Of a stretch of 64,000 nucleotides of DNA, positions 21,734-33,638 are shown in pieces. Position 1 is the stretch's first letter, and every line of letters begins with the position of its first letter. A program made the translations under genes and the position numbers. The notes beneath the pieces are model-generated. The model searched no databases. It was not told the DNA's origin and worked only from the letters and a program-made list of their open reading frames with translations. This stretch comes from Viola odorata (taxonomy: Eukaryota; Streptophyta; Magnoliopsida; Malpighiales; Violaceae), in contig OY829545.1 in NCBI GenBank assembly GCA_963691705.1, forward strand, positions 58,989,179 through 59,053,178. The letters are read 5' to 3'.

Positions 21734-22642
21734 TTATTCGCCAAACAGTTTCTTGTTTTGCAGTTCAACCCCTTCGACCTCATCAACTTCCTTAGCTAAC
21801 GATGAGTAGTACTCCACATTTTTCCCATATATTTGTCCAAAAGCCTCGTTTGAGAACAAGCCAAAAATAGTAATCCCAACAAGGAGGCAGCTAAAAAGGA
21901 TGTTTACTAATGACTTTGCCCGATGCATCGCCTCCTCGTCGCCGCACCGAGCGATAATGTGACCATCTTCATTGCTAAGAATGCAACCTTTTGGTAAAAA
22001 CATCGGTGTCCATAGCATATACCCGGCAACTATAAACCACACACCTTGAAAAACAATGGCCAAAGACCTAACAAAACTCACCAAGAAAATTTTAGGTAGG
22101 GCAACTCCCAATAGACTGGTGACTGAACAAACAAGAGAAAGAATTTGCAAGAAAAAATGGTACTGCCCTTCGAGACCCATGTGATCGGTCGAGTGGAGAT
22201 GGAAGAGGAGGAATTCTTGCGCGAACGATAAGGCTCCGACAAGATGAGTTAAAGAGGAATATTGGTGATTAACGTAGTGATAGTTAGGTTTGTTTGGGGT
22301 GATTCTTGAATCAAGAAAGACAGCCGAGGCCGCGTAAACAAAGAAGAACAATGAGATTGTGGCGTGTTCTAAGTTGCGGAGATGGTTAGAAGGAATGGTT
22401 CCATCAACATCAAAAGGATGGTGTTTTGCTGGGCCAATGAAGAGTTCCATGGATATGGAGATGGTGGTTCCTACCATGATCAAGAAAAGCTCTAAATGCC
22501 TTATTTTTGAGGTAGGAAACCATGAGGAGGAGGTGTAGGAATTTGGGTGGAGTGAATGGAGTTTGATTTGGTTAAAGAGATGCCATAAACCAAGTGCAAG
22601 AAATGCAATGCCGGGGAGTACATGCCCCGCCAAAGTACCCAT
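21734..22642 (-). CDS. TMEM45/DUF716 family multi-pass membrane protein
   Basis: 302-residue protein of the plant TMEM45-like (DUF716) family; the biochemical role is not settled. I chose the ATG at 22642 (MGTLAGHVLPG) because the family begins there; the open frame extends 35 codons upstream to 22747, over DNA that is part of a duplicated upstream block. About seven hydrophobic segments are visible: GHVLPGIAFLALGLWHL, LELFLIMVGTTISISMELFI, ISLFFFVYAASAVF, THLVGALSFAQEFLLF, ILSLVCSVTSLLGVALP, SLAIVFQGVWFIVAGYML and LVNILFSCLLVGITIFGLF. The family signature AQEFLLFHLHSTDHMGLEGQ lies between segments 4 and 5. It is a single exon, as usual for the family, with an acidic, probably cytosolic C-terminus. 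The frame is intact and looks functional. Confidence 0.9.
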   Translation of the reverse strand: MGTLAGHVLPGIAFLALGLWHLFNQIKLHSLHPNSYTSSSWFPTSKIRHLELFLIMVGTTISISMELFIGPAKHHPFDVDGTIPSNHLRNLEHATISLFFFVYAASAVFLDSRITPNKPNYHYVNHQYSSLTHLVGALSFAQEFLLFHLHSTDHMGLEGQYHFFLQILSLVCSVTSLLGVALPKIFLVSFVRSLAIVFQGVWFIVAGYMLWTPMFLPKGCILSNEDGHIIARCGDEEAMHRAKSLVNILFSCLLVGITIFGLFSNEAFGQIYGKNVEYYSSLAKEVDEVEGVELQNKKLFGE

Positions 22643-22679
22643 CTTCTTCTTATTTTGTTTAGAGAAAAAATCTGATGAT

Positions 22680-23165
22680 GTGGTTGGAATTGTAAAAGCT
22701 CTGCCCACAACAACTATAAAAGCGTTTACAAGCAACAAAATGGCCAAGCCCCTACAGTTTTTATTACAGTTTTGTGAGATTAAAACTAAGAAAGCTTGCA
22801 GCTTACATATAGTACTCTATGCGAATCAAGCAATTGAAGATAAAATACATTCGTGCACACTACTACTCTTATACTCGCACGTACATGCCCCACAAAACTA
22901 CTCATCTTTGTGCTACAGATGATGAGTTTGAGAATTGGAGAGATCGATGATGGTAACTGAATTTGGATGTGGGTGGAATTCCGAAAGCTCTGCCCACAAG
23001 CAACAGAGGGTTTACAGGGTAACAAAATGTGCGAGCCCCTACAGTTATGAACACAGTTTTGAAATCTTCTACCTTTAGTATTTCCTTATTAGTCAGGTAC
23101 ACGAGATTAAAACTAACAGAGCTTGCAGATTACGTATACTCTCTGCAAACCAGGAGAAAACAAAA
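22680..23165 (-). repeat. Duplicated upstream block of the DUF716 gene
   Basis: Two diverged direct copies about 290-320 bp apart: 22685-22840 and 22970-23150. Each (read on plus) has AAAGCTCTGCCCACAA, a TTTACA-GCAACAAAATG-like block, GCCCCTACAGTT, GAGATTAAAACTAA and AGCTTGCAG. Read on the minus strand they are in the promoter/5' UTR of the DUF716 gene, and the proximal copy supplies the N-terminal extension of its open frame. This could be a promoter duplication or the remains of a second, lost gene copy. Confidence 0.65.
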
Positions 23166-23224
23166 ACATTCATATAAATTCTCTTCGTCTATGAGTACTA
23201 TTGCTGAATATATTTCTTAATTAT

Positions 23225-25826
23225 TTTTTTGAAAAGGAATATGTAAATTGGTGGAGATATAAACAATTTCAACCTTCCAAATGATGGAGACAATACTTGG
23301 AGTCCAATCATACTTAACATCAACCTTATAATGTGAAGTTGCCTCTTGATGAAGGACAGCATTATCATCTCAACCAAAAAGCCAGAAAAAGAAAGTTCGT
23401 GGCATTTTCACCTCAACCAAAAAGCCCACAATCATAGTACATACGTGGGATTTGGGTAAAGTTTTTTTTATTTCTCCACAAATATATCGACATCTTTACA
23501 CTTCGGTACGTGCCCCTTTTTCCAGAAAGCAGAAACAGCAAACCGCCCTATAATTCGATTGAGAGATTGGAAAAACTCCAGAAAAAGAAATTTCTCAGTA
23601 CTTTCTTAGCCAAGGCCCATCTCAGTATTTTTCCAAACATACTGCCATGTCATCATGTGGTATGGGCCCATTAAAGATGTCCACAATCTTCCGTACACCA
23701 CGTCGGGCAGGTGGGCCCTTAACTAAGTATTTCCGAAGGAATGGATAAATTGCTTGTTCAAAACGTAAATATTGGCTGCTGGTGTAGTGCCAATCCATGC
23801 CGATAAATAAATATTTTCGATTTTGCTATACATCGAGACCATACGGTACTAGAGTTAATATTGTAATGAGAGATACCGGCTATATGATCGACGATACAAG
23901 AATCACCACTACAAACCGTATTATTTATTTGTGATTGTAATTTGATAAAGTGATAGGCTATTCACGCGCTAAAAATAAAAGGTAAATTAAAAAAAAATAT
24001 TATAGTTTTTAAAATATTCCATTTCTTATAGTTTAATAGGGTGCAATATAAATTTTATAGTTTTCTAAAAGTTATAATTATAACTTTTTAAATATTTAAA
24101 AAATTCAAAATAAACAGTAACAAATTGCAAAAAATTATGAAATTTGGACACAAACTGTAACTAATATAGTAGAACTTAATACATTGAAAAAAAATATTTA
24201 AAAATTGCATTTTAATGTATTCCTTTCTAAATTTTTTTAAAAAGTTCTCATTATTTTTTTAAATTTTTTAGTGGAGTGAACTTTCCCATATTTTTTACAT
24301 TTTCTTTCAAATTTGTGATTTTTTTTGAATTATTTTATCATTTGTTTTGAATTTTTTAACCACTGGAAAAGTTAAAATCGCAATCTTTAGAGAACTATAA
24401 GGTTTACTCATTGGTTTTCGAGATCGTAAAAATGATTATAATATATTAGGAGCAAAGGTAAAGAGAATCACTAATAGTGACCAGAAAATAAGAAGGAAGG
24501 GATTTTGTAATGAAATAATAAAAATGAAAGAATAAAAGAAAAATTATTCAAGACTAAGAAGAAGATGGCAAAGTATTTAAAACAGTAATAAGCAACCAAG
24601 ATAGAGAATCTCAACATAAGACACTGATAAGGTTTCGATGTCAATTCAATAGTCATTTCTTTATTCATAGAACAACTATAGAACCCAAGTTCGTTTAGAA
24701 TTTTTGTTGTCGTCCTATATTAAATTACCTAAAGAGCTCCTCTTTCAGGAATCCTAACTCTTTCATCAATCTTAAGATTTACTTTAGGATTTAACTAAAG
24801 TGATTGATGAAGATTAGGGAAATATTATTCTTGAGTAAGATCTAGGACGCCAAAATCTTTAAATATATTGATCTTTAAACCTAGGCGCACCTAATTTATT
24901 GTGTATTTCACTCAATTCACACATGATTCCAGACATACTACCCAAATTGACTGCAATTATATTCAAGGTTAATCTAGATTGTTTAGATTATAAATTAAAC
25001 AAGAATAATATTAACCGTAAAATAAAGATCAATAGAACATGAATCAAGAAATTATAAAACACATTTAAATCTCACAAAAAAAATGTATCTCTGCTGAGAA
25101 TGAAAGAGTTAACTATAAATAAAACATATAATTAAAAGCATGGAGGATGAGCTCCTCCTTTCTTTTCTTCCCACAGGAGAAAAGCAAAGTTCCAGCAACT
25201 AAAAACCCTAGGTAAATTAAATAAAATCCTCATTCCTATCAATTCCAAAAGTTACTCTAAAATTGTATTTATCTCGTAGTCTATTACAAAACCTCCCCCA
25301 AATCGAGGCCTTCAAGCGTATCCAAGAGATATGAGATCAGTCTTTCCTTTCACGACTCTATTAGCTCCAACGCATCAAGTGTTTCACTCCAAGTACACTT
25401 TCCTTTGTTGTTTTGCTACAACTAGCATTCTTCCAGACTAAGAAGAAGAATTCCTCCAGAGTTGCTCCTTTTTAGCTCCTTTTGTACAGATGTTCCTCAA
25501 GTGTCATTTTCTGAAAAAAGGGTAAACCAGGTCCTATTTAATAGAATCACCATTCATAATTGCTATAATAATGAGGGTAAAATAATCACATAAAACACAC
25601 AATTATTTATATTGTAAGTTTTTAGATTATAGGAGGTTAAGTGTAACATTATATAAACTATACACGGCTTGTTTGGTATAAGGGTATAAATAAATGGGTA
25701 TAGAATTTTAATTCTGTGAATGTGTTTGATTGGCACTCTAAAAAAGTGGAGTGAGAAAGAGAGAGAGTATAATAAGAGGAAGGATTAAAATTGTACATGA
25801 TTCTATACCTGGGAGGAGTTAAGTTA
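23225..25826. other. Intergenic DNA upstream of the DUF716 gene
   Basis: No gene seen. It holds copy 1 of a dispersed repeat (23530-23760), a strongly AT-rich stretch (23900-24420), and a block at about 24680-25640 with ATTAACCGT, CTAGGTTTAAA and CT-rich runs. That block resembles LTR or transposon leader DNA, but I could not find its ends. Confidence 0.4.
23530..23760. repeat. Dispersed repeat A, copy 1
   Basis: Contains ATTGAGAGATTGGAAAAAC, TCCAGAAAAAGAAATTTCT and AATCTTCCGTACACCACGTC followed by GGGCAGGTGGGCCC. Parts recur at 40600-40680 (first blocks) and at 50450-50500 (last block). It lies in the far upstream region of the DUF716 gene. Confidence 0.6.
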
Positions 25827-25828
25827 TA

Positions 25829-26061
25829 CTCCCTCCGGTGCAAATTAAACGTCGTTTACTATTTGCGCACGCATTTCGAAGAGGTCGGATAACTCACTAT
25901 TTGATCCCGAAAAATTTCGTACTTTTTTTTGAACGTACGTTAAGGATGCATGTACGTTCGAAAAAAAATACGAAATTTTTCGGGGTCAAATAGTGAGTCA
26001 TCCGGCCTCCTTAAGATGAGTGCGCAAATAGTAAAAGACGCTTAATTTGCACCAGAGGGAG
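25829..26061. mobile_element. Stowaway-type MITE
   Basis: 233 bp between TA duplications (25827-25828 and 26062-26063). Terminal inverted repeats CTCCCTCCGGTGCAAATTAA and CTCCCTCTGGTGCAAATTAA match the Stowaway/mariner consensus start CTCCCTCC. The whole sequence folds as one hairpin: the inner arms around AAATTTCGTAC and GTACGTTCGAAA pair too. No coding capacity; it would be moved by a mariner-like transposase. Confidence 0.95.
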
Positions 26062-26063
26062 TA

Positions 26064-27383
26064 AAATGGAATGAAATTGCTTAATAATAATAATAATAAA
26101 TTATTATTTTTGCACACACAACTAACCATCTAATTTCATATAATTACAAATTTATTAAGCTATATAATAAACAATTAACAATAAACAAAATGATAGTATA
26201 ATAAAGAATTTATATTTTTATATCTTTTTTTTTGTCTTATACCAAATGAATGTAAAATTCTTACTCATTTCTCGAGTAGAAATAATAAACATATCTATAT
26301 ATATATACTATTTCTTTTCCCACTCGATCATCCCCAATCTGACTATTCTCTTTCCTACTTTTCATTCTCTTTTATATATCCTCTTACCGAGCAGACCGAT
26401 AAGGATTTTTTACGACACAAGCTGTTTTCATACAATTTATTCTTTTTTATAAATATAAATATAAATAGTAAAATTATTTTTGAAAGAAAATGATTCTTAT
26501 GACTTCATAACCGCATCACAGCCAAGAGTGTTACTGAGCGAGCGCCACGTGCATCCCGCTTTCTTGCACTCAGCATGGACCATGCCCAAGTTTTTTCCCC
26601 AGTTTAAACATGATCCATTGCTTCTTTCTTGCCATGTCAAACAATCTCTCTCCTACATCCACGTCGGAATTGTGGGCCCTCTTTCATAAGGAGGAATAGG
26701 ATATACGCTGCACGTTAAGAATAATGCCATTGCCTTCTGGATATTCGAATATCCTTGCCCGCCGTTTCTCATTTCACCAATTGAAGCTGGCTTTGCACAA
26801 TTACGATAATAGTCCCTCCCATAATCAAGAATGTCGGAAAAACCATAGTAGAGACTTTTGCAATTAGACCAATTTGGGCCTCTACTAAAGTGCGCGTGAA
26901 TTTGTCTAGTGGAAAACAGAACTCGGAAATCGGAATAACCTTTGGCTCATTGCTGTTGTTCAATTAGGTTTAATCGAATAATTTTTCAAATGTTTTATTT
27001 TGCAACATTTCCTAAAATTTCATATTTATTTTCCATTCCTACTTCTAGAAAATGATGTGATATATGAAAAGAAATTAGGAATTGAAACTAACGAGCTTTG
27101 TTCTAGTGGTGTTGACTGTTGAGTGGTTCAATTATTGGCAATAATGAAATGTGGTTTATTTCTCCCCTTCAAATTTTCTCTTTTAAAGTCGGTGCCGTCT
27201 CACCACACTACTTGTGTCACTATTTAATAATACGTGGCAGAAACTCAAAAATTATTTATTTCACGTTAAAAAGGAGAATTGATGGGAAAAAATACTTAAA
27301 ATTTAAGCTCTTTATCGAAGTTAAAACACTTGACACCGATAAGTAAACTTGTAAATTAAGACTCGACCATCCACAGCAGTGGG
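26064..27383. other. Intergenic DNA holding dispersed repeat A, copy 2 (26560-26960)
   Basis: No convincing gene. The block CCACGTCGGAATTGTGGGCC, ATACGCTGCACGTTAAGAAT and the perfect palindrome GGATATTCGAATATCC (26739-26754) recur in the same order at 50470-50720. A 64-codon minus-strand frame at 26769-26963 lies in this repeat and has no family signal. The rest is AT-rich. Confidence 0.5.
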
Positions 27384-28172
27384 TGTTAAATTTAGAGTAT
27401 TATTCACTTTTTCTCATTGCCACATCAGTTTAACACCCAACCAAAAAAAAATTAACACCCACTTCTCACAGGGTGTTAATTCACTTTCTCTCTCTTCCAC
27501 ATCATTTAATCATATACCCCACCATATTTTTCATTTCTTTTTTTTATTAAATTTATAAATACTATAATAATTACTTTTTATAATATAATAAATAATAAAT
27601 AATATTTTTTAATATAAATTAATTAAATTTCATAATTTCTTTTCAGATTTCAAAAAATATGAAATAATGGTATATTTTTTTAAACACAAGCTCGATCTCA
27701 AAAACTAAAAATAATGGTATATTTTTTAAAATTATTTTGAGTAATTATTATGTGAAAAAACATTTAAAAAAGAAGGAAATGGAAAAAAATGTAAAAAATT
27801 CTGATTTTATTAGTGTCCAAATAATACAAAGCTAGTCTCAATTTATAGACCTCAAAAAATTAAAAATAATGGTATATTTTTTATAAAATTATTTTCAGTA
27901 TTTATTATAAAAAAAACTCATTTAAAAAGTGAGGAGGAAAAAATAAATAATGCAGCAACCAATGGAAGCGCGCCACGCGTGCACTGCAGGGCTGTCATTT
28001 GACAGCCTTGCAGCGCAAACGTGGCGCGCTGCCATTGGTTCTCCGATTTTTTTATTTTTATTTTAAAAAAAAAACTGACAGTAGGATTTTAGTCCAGTAC
28101 CAAATTATCCTACGCGGCATTTTGATACATTGCTGCACCCAACACATAGTAGCATTTAACACCCATTTAATA
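27384..28172. mobile_element. Possible hairpin-rich non-autonomous DNA element
   Basis: Ends read GTGGGTGTTAAAT (left) and, in reverse, ATGGGTGTTAAAT (right). Near the right end are two GC-rich arms, CCAATGGAAGCGCGCCACGC and GCGTGGCGCGC-like in reverse, that pair across 27955-28040 around TGTCATTTGACA. The body is AT-rich with repeats of AATAATGGTATATTTTTT. No target duplication was resolved. Confidence 0.35.
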
Positions 28173-28705
28173 TGAGATTTGCCGATTTGGTTATTGATTG
28201 AAAAGTTGCGTTGCGTGTACACGTTACAAGTTTGGTCATCAACCATTCCTCGCATAAATAAACAAGAAAATAAAATAGTCACACTAAATAGCTTGCAAGT
28301 CATTACTGCATTTAATTGTTGAATAATTTTGATCTGACTTATGAGATGAGCACTGCATTTAATAATTTTTTATATGAATATGACCTAATAATTAACGCAC
28401 AATCGTATGCCGAAAATATATTTTAGACTGCATACGACCTAACTTTACTCTTATTACTCGTGCTGTGTTAATCTAGTAAGGATAAGTACTCTTATTATGT
28501 AATTTTTTTTATACACGAGGATTAAATCCGTGATTTTTTATTTTTAATTAAGCAATAAAAATGTCAAATTATTTACACAAATTACATGTTAGTTCGAATA
28601 TATTTATTTAAATACGCGTAGAATATATATTTTTATATTATTTAATTGTTGCTACTGTCAGATACAATGACTATCACAATATATTTAGTGAAATGATATA
28701 TTTTT

Positions 28706-28945
28706 AGTGACGCCTGCGCAAGTGTCGGGAAGTCAAAAAAGTTGGTGATCGGATGACAGGAGCCGGTACTGATCGAAGCCCCAATGAACGGCAGTGTAAC
28801 TATAACAGTTCTAAGGTAGCAAAATTTCTTGTCGGGTAAGTTTCAGTCCTCACAGAAATCGTAACGATTTAGACATTATCTCAAAAAAAAAACTCCGTTA
28901 AATAGAGATATATGTGGAGATGCAGACTTCCTAAACCTTATCTAT
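28706..28945 (+). pseudogene. Decayed plastid 23S rRNA fragment (NUPT)
   Basis: About 240 bp match the domain IV/V part of large-subunit rRNA: GTGACGCCTGC, then GGTGATCGGATGACAG, CGAAGCCCC, the universal GTAACTATAACAGTTCTAAG and TTGTCGGGTAAGTTT, and GATGCAGACTTCCT. The GTGACGCCTGC...AAGTTGGTGA...GATGACAG context fits plastid 23S rather than mitochondrial or cytosolic rRNA, from memory of those genes. Most differences from the conserved sequence are C to T or G to A, as expected from deamination of methylated cytosines in nuclear copies of plastid DNA. Not a functional rRNA gene. Confidence 0.75.
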
Positions 28946-29376
28946 ATAAATGAAAAGGAAATCTCAATCATCTATTTTCAAATCAAATCTTCATTAATAT
29001 TTCTATAATTATTCTTATTATTTTAGAAACCCCAAATCCAAATCCAAATCCAAACCCAAACTAACCTCTATAATCCAAATTCAGGTTGAGGGTATTTTCG
29101 TCAACGAGGGTAGCATGCCCACAATAGTAAGACATGGACAAAAACGGTATTTCAAATATCATTTCATTATTAATAACGTTAAGCTTAAGTCCCTTGTTGC
29201 AAATTGTAAGCGCCCAGCATTTTACGCTTTCTTCTTCCGTTAAGCGTAAGCAACTCAAAATCCAGACAAAAAGTTCTCCTTTTCCACTTTCAGAGACAAG
29301 AAGAGACAATGTATAAGTCCTGTGAGCTAGTATAATATCCCAGCTCAGCTGTGCAAAAAAGACGGTATGTTATTGG

Positions 29377-29384
29377 TATAAATA
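29377..29384 (+). promoter_or_regulatory. Possible TATA box of the G3P transporter gene
   Basis: TATAAATA about 540 bp before the start codon. A leader intron is likely, because TTCTGTTTCACAG at 29821-29833 is a good acceptor just before the first coding exon and short of the ATG at 29915. Confidence 0.4.
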
Positions 29385-29914
29385 TTCAAGCTATTTTATC
29401 ATATATTTTTCTTTTCCGATGATGTTGTATTGGGCAAGCTTGTCTCCGATGTCTTGAAGTTGTTGTTAGAATCTTAAACTTTCATTTTTTTTTTTGCTTC
29501 AATTGATTTGAATTGAAGTTGTCTCCTTTGGTTTCTGGAGTTTTTTTCCCCCAACTATTTCTATTATTTTCCTGGTTGTGCTTGACCGGAGTTTCAGCAT
29601 CATCATATATAGAATAGAAAAAGGTGTCAAAGACTTCCAATTCTCCACCAACACAGAGTTTGATTTACAAATTATTAGAGTTTGGTTGTTTTGTTTGGTT
29701 ATTAGGCTCAAATCTCATTTGTTGCTTTAAGTATTCAGCAGATTCCCAATGATGTGCTACTGATGTTCTTTCATTTTTGGTGCCTTAATTAATTGCATTA
29801 ATATTTAAAGTTGTTTTTCCTTCTGTTTCACAGCTTGATTTGCTGCTTTTGGTATCGAATATATCGGAGAAGTTGAAGAATTTGTTGCTTGCCAAATTAA
29901 GGATCTGCGAATTA

Positions 29915-31732
29915 ATGGGTCCATTACTGGAATCTGCGCACAAAAGAAACCAAAAGAAACCCCTTGGGATACAATTCTTAGAGTGCATAAGGAAGAAGAG
30001 ACTTTCCCACAAGACCCATCAATCTATTGTCTTGATTGTTACATTCCTTGCGTACACTAGCTACCATGCCGCCCGAAAGACTACAAGCATTGTCAAGAGT
30101 ACTCTTGATCCTCAATCATCTAAGGCTGCAGGATTACATTTTATCCCATGGAGGATTACTTACTCAGATGACCCGGTAGAAAAGAGAAGATTGTTGGGTG
30201 CTCTTGGCAATGGTTGGCCTCCATTTAATGGTTCGGACGGGACTGCCCTGCTCGGTGAACTTGACCTGGCTTTCCTTGGTGTATATGCCACAGGAATGTA
30301 CTTCTCGGGGCACTTGGGTGATAGGATGAACTTGAGAATCTTCTTGACCATAGGAATGGTGGGAACAGGTGTATTCACTTCACTATTTGGTGTTGGGTAT
30401 TGGGCTAATGTCCATAATCTTTACTACTTCTTGATAGTGCAAATGCTCGCCGGTTTGTTTCAATCAACCGGATGGCCCTCTGTGGTTGCAGTGGTTGGTA
30501 ACTGGTTTGGAAAAAAGAAGAGAGGTCTGATTATGGGAGTATGGAATGCTCACACCTCCGTTGGCAACATTTTGGGCTCTTTGATTGCTGCTGCCATGTT
30601 GAACTATGGATGGGGCTGGTCCTTTGTAGTGCCTGGTTTTTTTATAGCTTTCATTGGGATCGTCGTTTTTCTATTACTGCCTGTTAGTCCTGAATCTGTT
30701 GGAGCTGAGAGAGATACTGATGAATTGCATTATCATACGAAAAGTGAGGAGGGAATTTCAGACCCTCTTTTGAGCTCAGAGCCTGAAGCTGCTGATGAAG
30801 CTGTAGGGTTCATTGAAGCATGGAAAATTCCTGGCGTTGCTCCCTTTGCTCTTTGCCTTTTCTTCGCCAAATTAGTGGCTTACACATTCCTATACTGGCT
30901 GCCTTTCTACATTACTCACACAGGTAATTAATTTCTGGACTAATATGCTTCTTCAATTCTGTGCTTGTAAGATGTGAGTTGTCGTCCGATTGCACTTTCA
31001 CATCATTTGATTTGAAGAACATTACATCTTGTGTTGTGCCTTTGCTGTAAAAATTGAGTTTGTGTTGCCTTCCAAGATCACGGTGACAAAATCTCAACTC
31101 ATAGTCATAGGTCATTGTTGTTTAACATGGTTGGCGAAACCTTCTCTAATGTTTTTGTATATCTTGCAGCCATTGATGGAAAGTATTTATCGAGTGGCAC
31201 GGCTGGAAACCTGTCAACATTGTTTGACGTCGGAGGGGTGGTTGGGGGAATCTTAGCTGGGTATATTTCTGATCGCTTAGGGGCCAGGGCCATTACAGCA
31301 GCAAGCTTCATCTATTGTGCTATCCCTGCACTCTTCCTCTATCGTAGCTACGGGCACATTTCATTGGGAATTAACATTGGCCTTATGTTCATCACCGGCA
31401 TGTTTGTGAACGGGCCATATGCTCTCATAACAACAGCCGTCTCAGCTGACTTGGGAACCCATAGTTCTTTGAAAGGGAATTCAAGGGCTTTGGCTACTGT
31501 AACAGCAATTATAGACGGAACAGGCTCAATAGGGGCCGCAATTGGACCTCTACTGACCGGTTATATTTCTACCAAGAGCTGGAGTGCTGTTTTCCAAATG
31601 TTAATGGTGGCAGCTCTTGTCGCGGCTCTGCTTCTGACTAGGCTTGTTGTGGCTGAGGTGGGTGCCAAGATTACAGAATCAAGGTCCCAAAGTCCACTCG
31701 CATCAAGAATGGCCGCACCTGCACTTGTTTGA
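29915..31732 (+). CDS. G3Pp: Glycerol-3-phosphate transporter family protein (MFS), two exons
   Basis: Homologue of plant G3Pp proteins, major-facilitator carriers of the organophosphate:phosphate antiporter family related to bacterial GlpT; some plant members respond to phosphate starvation. Exon 1 is 29915-30923, intron 30924-31169 (GTAATT...TTGCAG), exon 2 is 31170-31732. The joined frame is 523 codons, the usual family length. Start: MGPLLESA at 29915, which the family shares; the frame is open 25 codons further but has no ATG. Features: [19 protein letters not shown] in helix 1, the MFS loop [11 protein letters not shown] between helices 2 and 3, [34 protein letters not shown], an acidic central loop, then [11 protein letters not shown] (second MFS loop) and [16 protein letters not shown] in the C-half. 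About 12 hydrophobic segments. No disruption seen; looks functional. Confidence 0.93.
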
Positions 31733-33638
31733 TTTGTAGAAGTACATTCTCATAGTCTCTTTTATTAGCTTTGGTGATTTAAAGTTGTAAATAAGATCTC
31801 CATTAGGCTGGCTCAGAAGTAGAGGTACTCAAGCTTAGCTAACCACCTTTGCTTATCATTGTCTTGAATACGGAGGATACCTGCAATGTCATCTTCACTC
31901 TACTGCGGCAATGAGTGCTTATTTTCTTCGGCCGTGGGTCACGATCATGATGCCACCATTTTGGATACTCTAAACGATCGAAGCAGCTATCCTTGGTATG
32001 ATCAATCCAGTCGAATAGACTTGACAGATTCTGGCCGGTTCTGATATGTCAAACAACCTTACGATGAGCCAACGAGTTGGCATTCGTCTAACTCAAGAAC
32101 ATGGTCCTCGCTCAAGATTTCACAGCGGACTTCACCATCCAAACCTGCTAGGAAGATGAGCACTTTCAAGGGTTGGACTGATTTACGATACAAGCTACAT
32201 CATGTACACAAATTATACAGTAACTCCATAAGCATTGGAAGTTGGAACAATAATGCGCGCATGTACACGTTTGTCCAGCAGGCTACGGGTGGTTATTTGC
32301 TGGACATTTCTTTTTGTTTTTTTTTATAAAAAAATTGTTTATATTATTAATTATCACTACAATACGAGAGATCAAACTCAAAACTTTACGCCATGTATAC
32401 TAACATCATGTACTCGTTTCTTTTTATTTTCTTTTATACTATACCAATTTCATAAATAATACTACTATTCTAATATTACATTAGATTTATAAATAATATT
32501 TATTAGACAAAAAGCTATCATTTAATAAATGAGATGTTATCCCTCTATAATTTATTCGGGTGTTCTTTATCTTTGGGTTTTTTTTATGGTGTTCGTATTT
32601 GATTGTGCGCTTTATGCATTATTATTGAAATTGTATTGTGTTTGAGAGGCGGGCAAAAATTAAGACTTAGTTTATTATTGAGTTGTCTAATGTGTGGGTA
32701 GAAGCCTACAAGAAATCTCTAGCCAACCTTCTTGCCAAAGATTTTTTCTTAACATCAAGCATGTTGGTACTAGATGTTAAGTTAACCCCAACAATTTCTT
32801 TGTCCTCAACGCCCTTCAATCTCTAGGAATTAGTCACTTCAACAGCCTTCGATGATTATATGGGTATCCCAAATACGAACGAGATGGAGATTTATTGTCC
32901 CAACCATTCTCCTGTGCCCCGATTCCAATAAGGAAAGAAAAAAAGGAAAAGGGATACTATATAACAAAGTTTTCGTGTTGTTAATTTCTACGCGTAGTGC
33001 CTCCTTCCTCTATGCCGCCCATGGGTACTAGTGGAGTAGGGTTAACTTGCAATACATAAACAGTTCTTTGATTTTAAATTTTGTTCACTTTGGATTGACT
33101 CTACAATGTTCGTAAAAAAATTCTCCTTTATTTTAATACAACTTCCTATCTTTTGATAATAATAATAAAAAGTACATATATTTATCATTAAATTTTTATT
33201 TTCTATTAGTAATTACATATTAGATAAGAAATACTTAAAAATAAAAACAAAAATCCTAAATCCATACCCTAAACCCCAAACTCATACCCTAAATCGCAAA
33301 CCACACACCCTAAAATCAATACTCAAACCTCAAATCCTTAACCATCTTACCAATTTTTATTTTCTATATATTAACAATTACGTATTATTTTTAAATTTTC
33401 ATTAGTTTAGAAACTTACATATATTTAAAAAATACTTTAAAATATTATTTTTTATATTGTCGATTAACATCTACATATCAGTTATAAATTACTTAAAAAT
33501 AAATTTACAATATTGAAAATAATGATGGCAGCAAAAAATGCGCAAGTCTACCAAAAAGTGAAAATTGAAGGTGAAATAAATTGATTTTAGGAAAAAGTCC
33601 AGAAAACTGCTACATTGTTCCTAAACTATAGATCCTAG
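31733..33638. other. 3' flank of the G3P transporter gene and intergenic DNA
   Basis: The first 500 bp are of balanced composition and probably include the 3' UTR; a 52-codon frame at 31886-32044 has no family signal. After about 32300 it is AT-rich. Degenerate CCCTAAA-like words occur at 33255-33310, in the same orientation as a similar patch at 40075-40160. Confidence 0.4.

Noticed and set aside
26769..26963. 64-codon membrane-protein-like minus-strand frame
   Set aside because: It lies in a dispersed repeat, and the equivalent region at 50.6 kb does not keep the frame.
28706..28945. A functional rRNA or a mitochondrial 26S fragment
   Set aside because: Only about 240 bp, heavily mutated, and the upstream context fits plastid 23S better as far as I recall those sequences.
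31886..32044. 52-codon frame downstream of the G3P transporter gene
   Set aside because: Short, probably in the 3' UTR, with no family similarity that I can recognise.
33255..33310. Interstitial telomere array (CCCTAAA words)
   Set aside because: Words are irregularly spaced and degenerate, and a similar block recurs at 40075-40160 as part of an AT-rich dispersed repeat.
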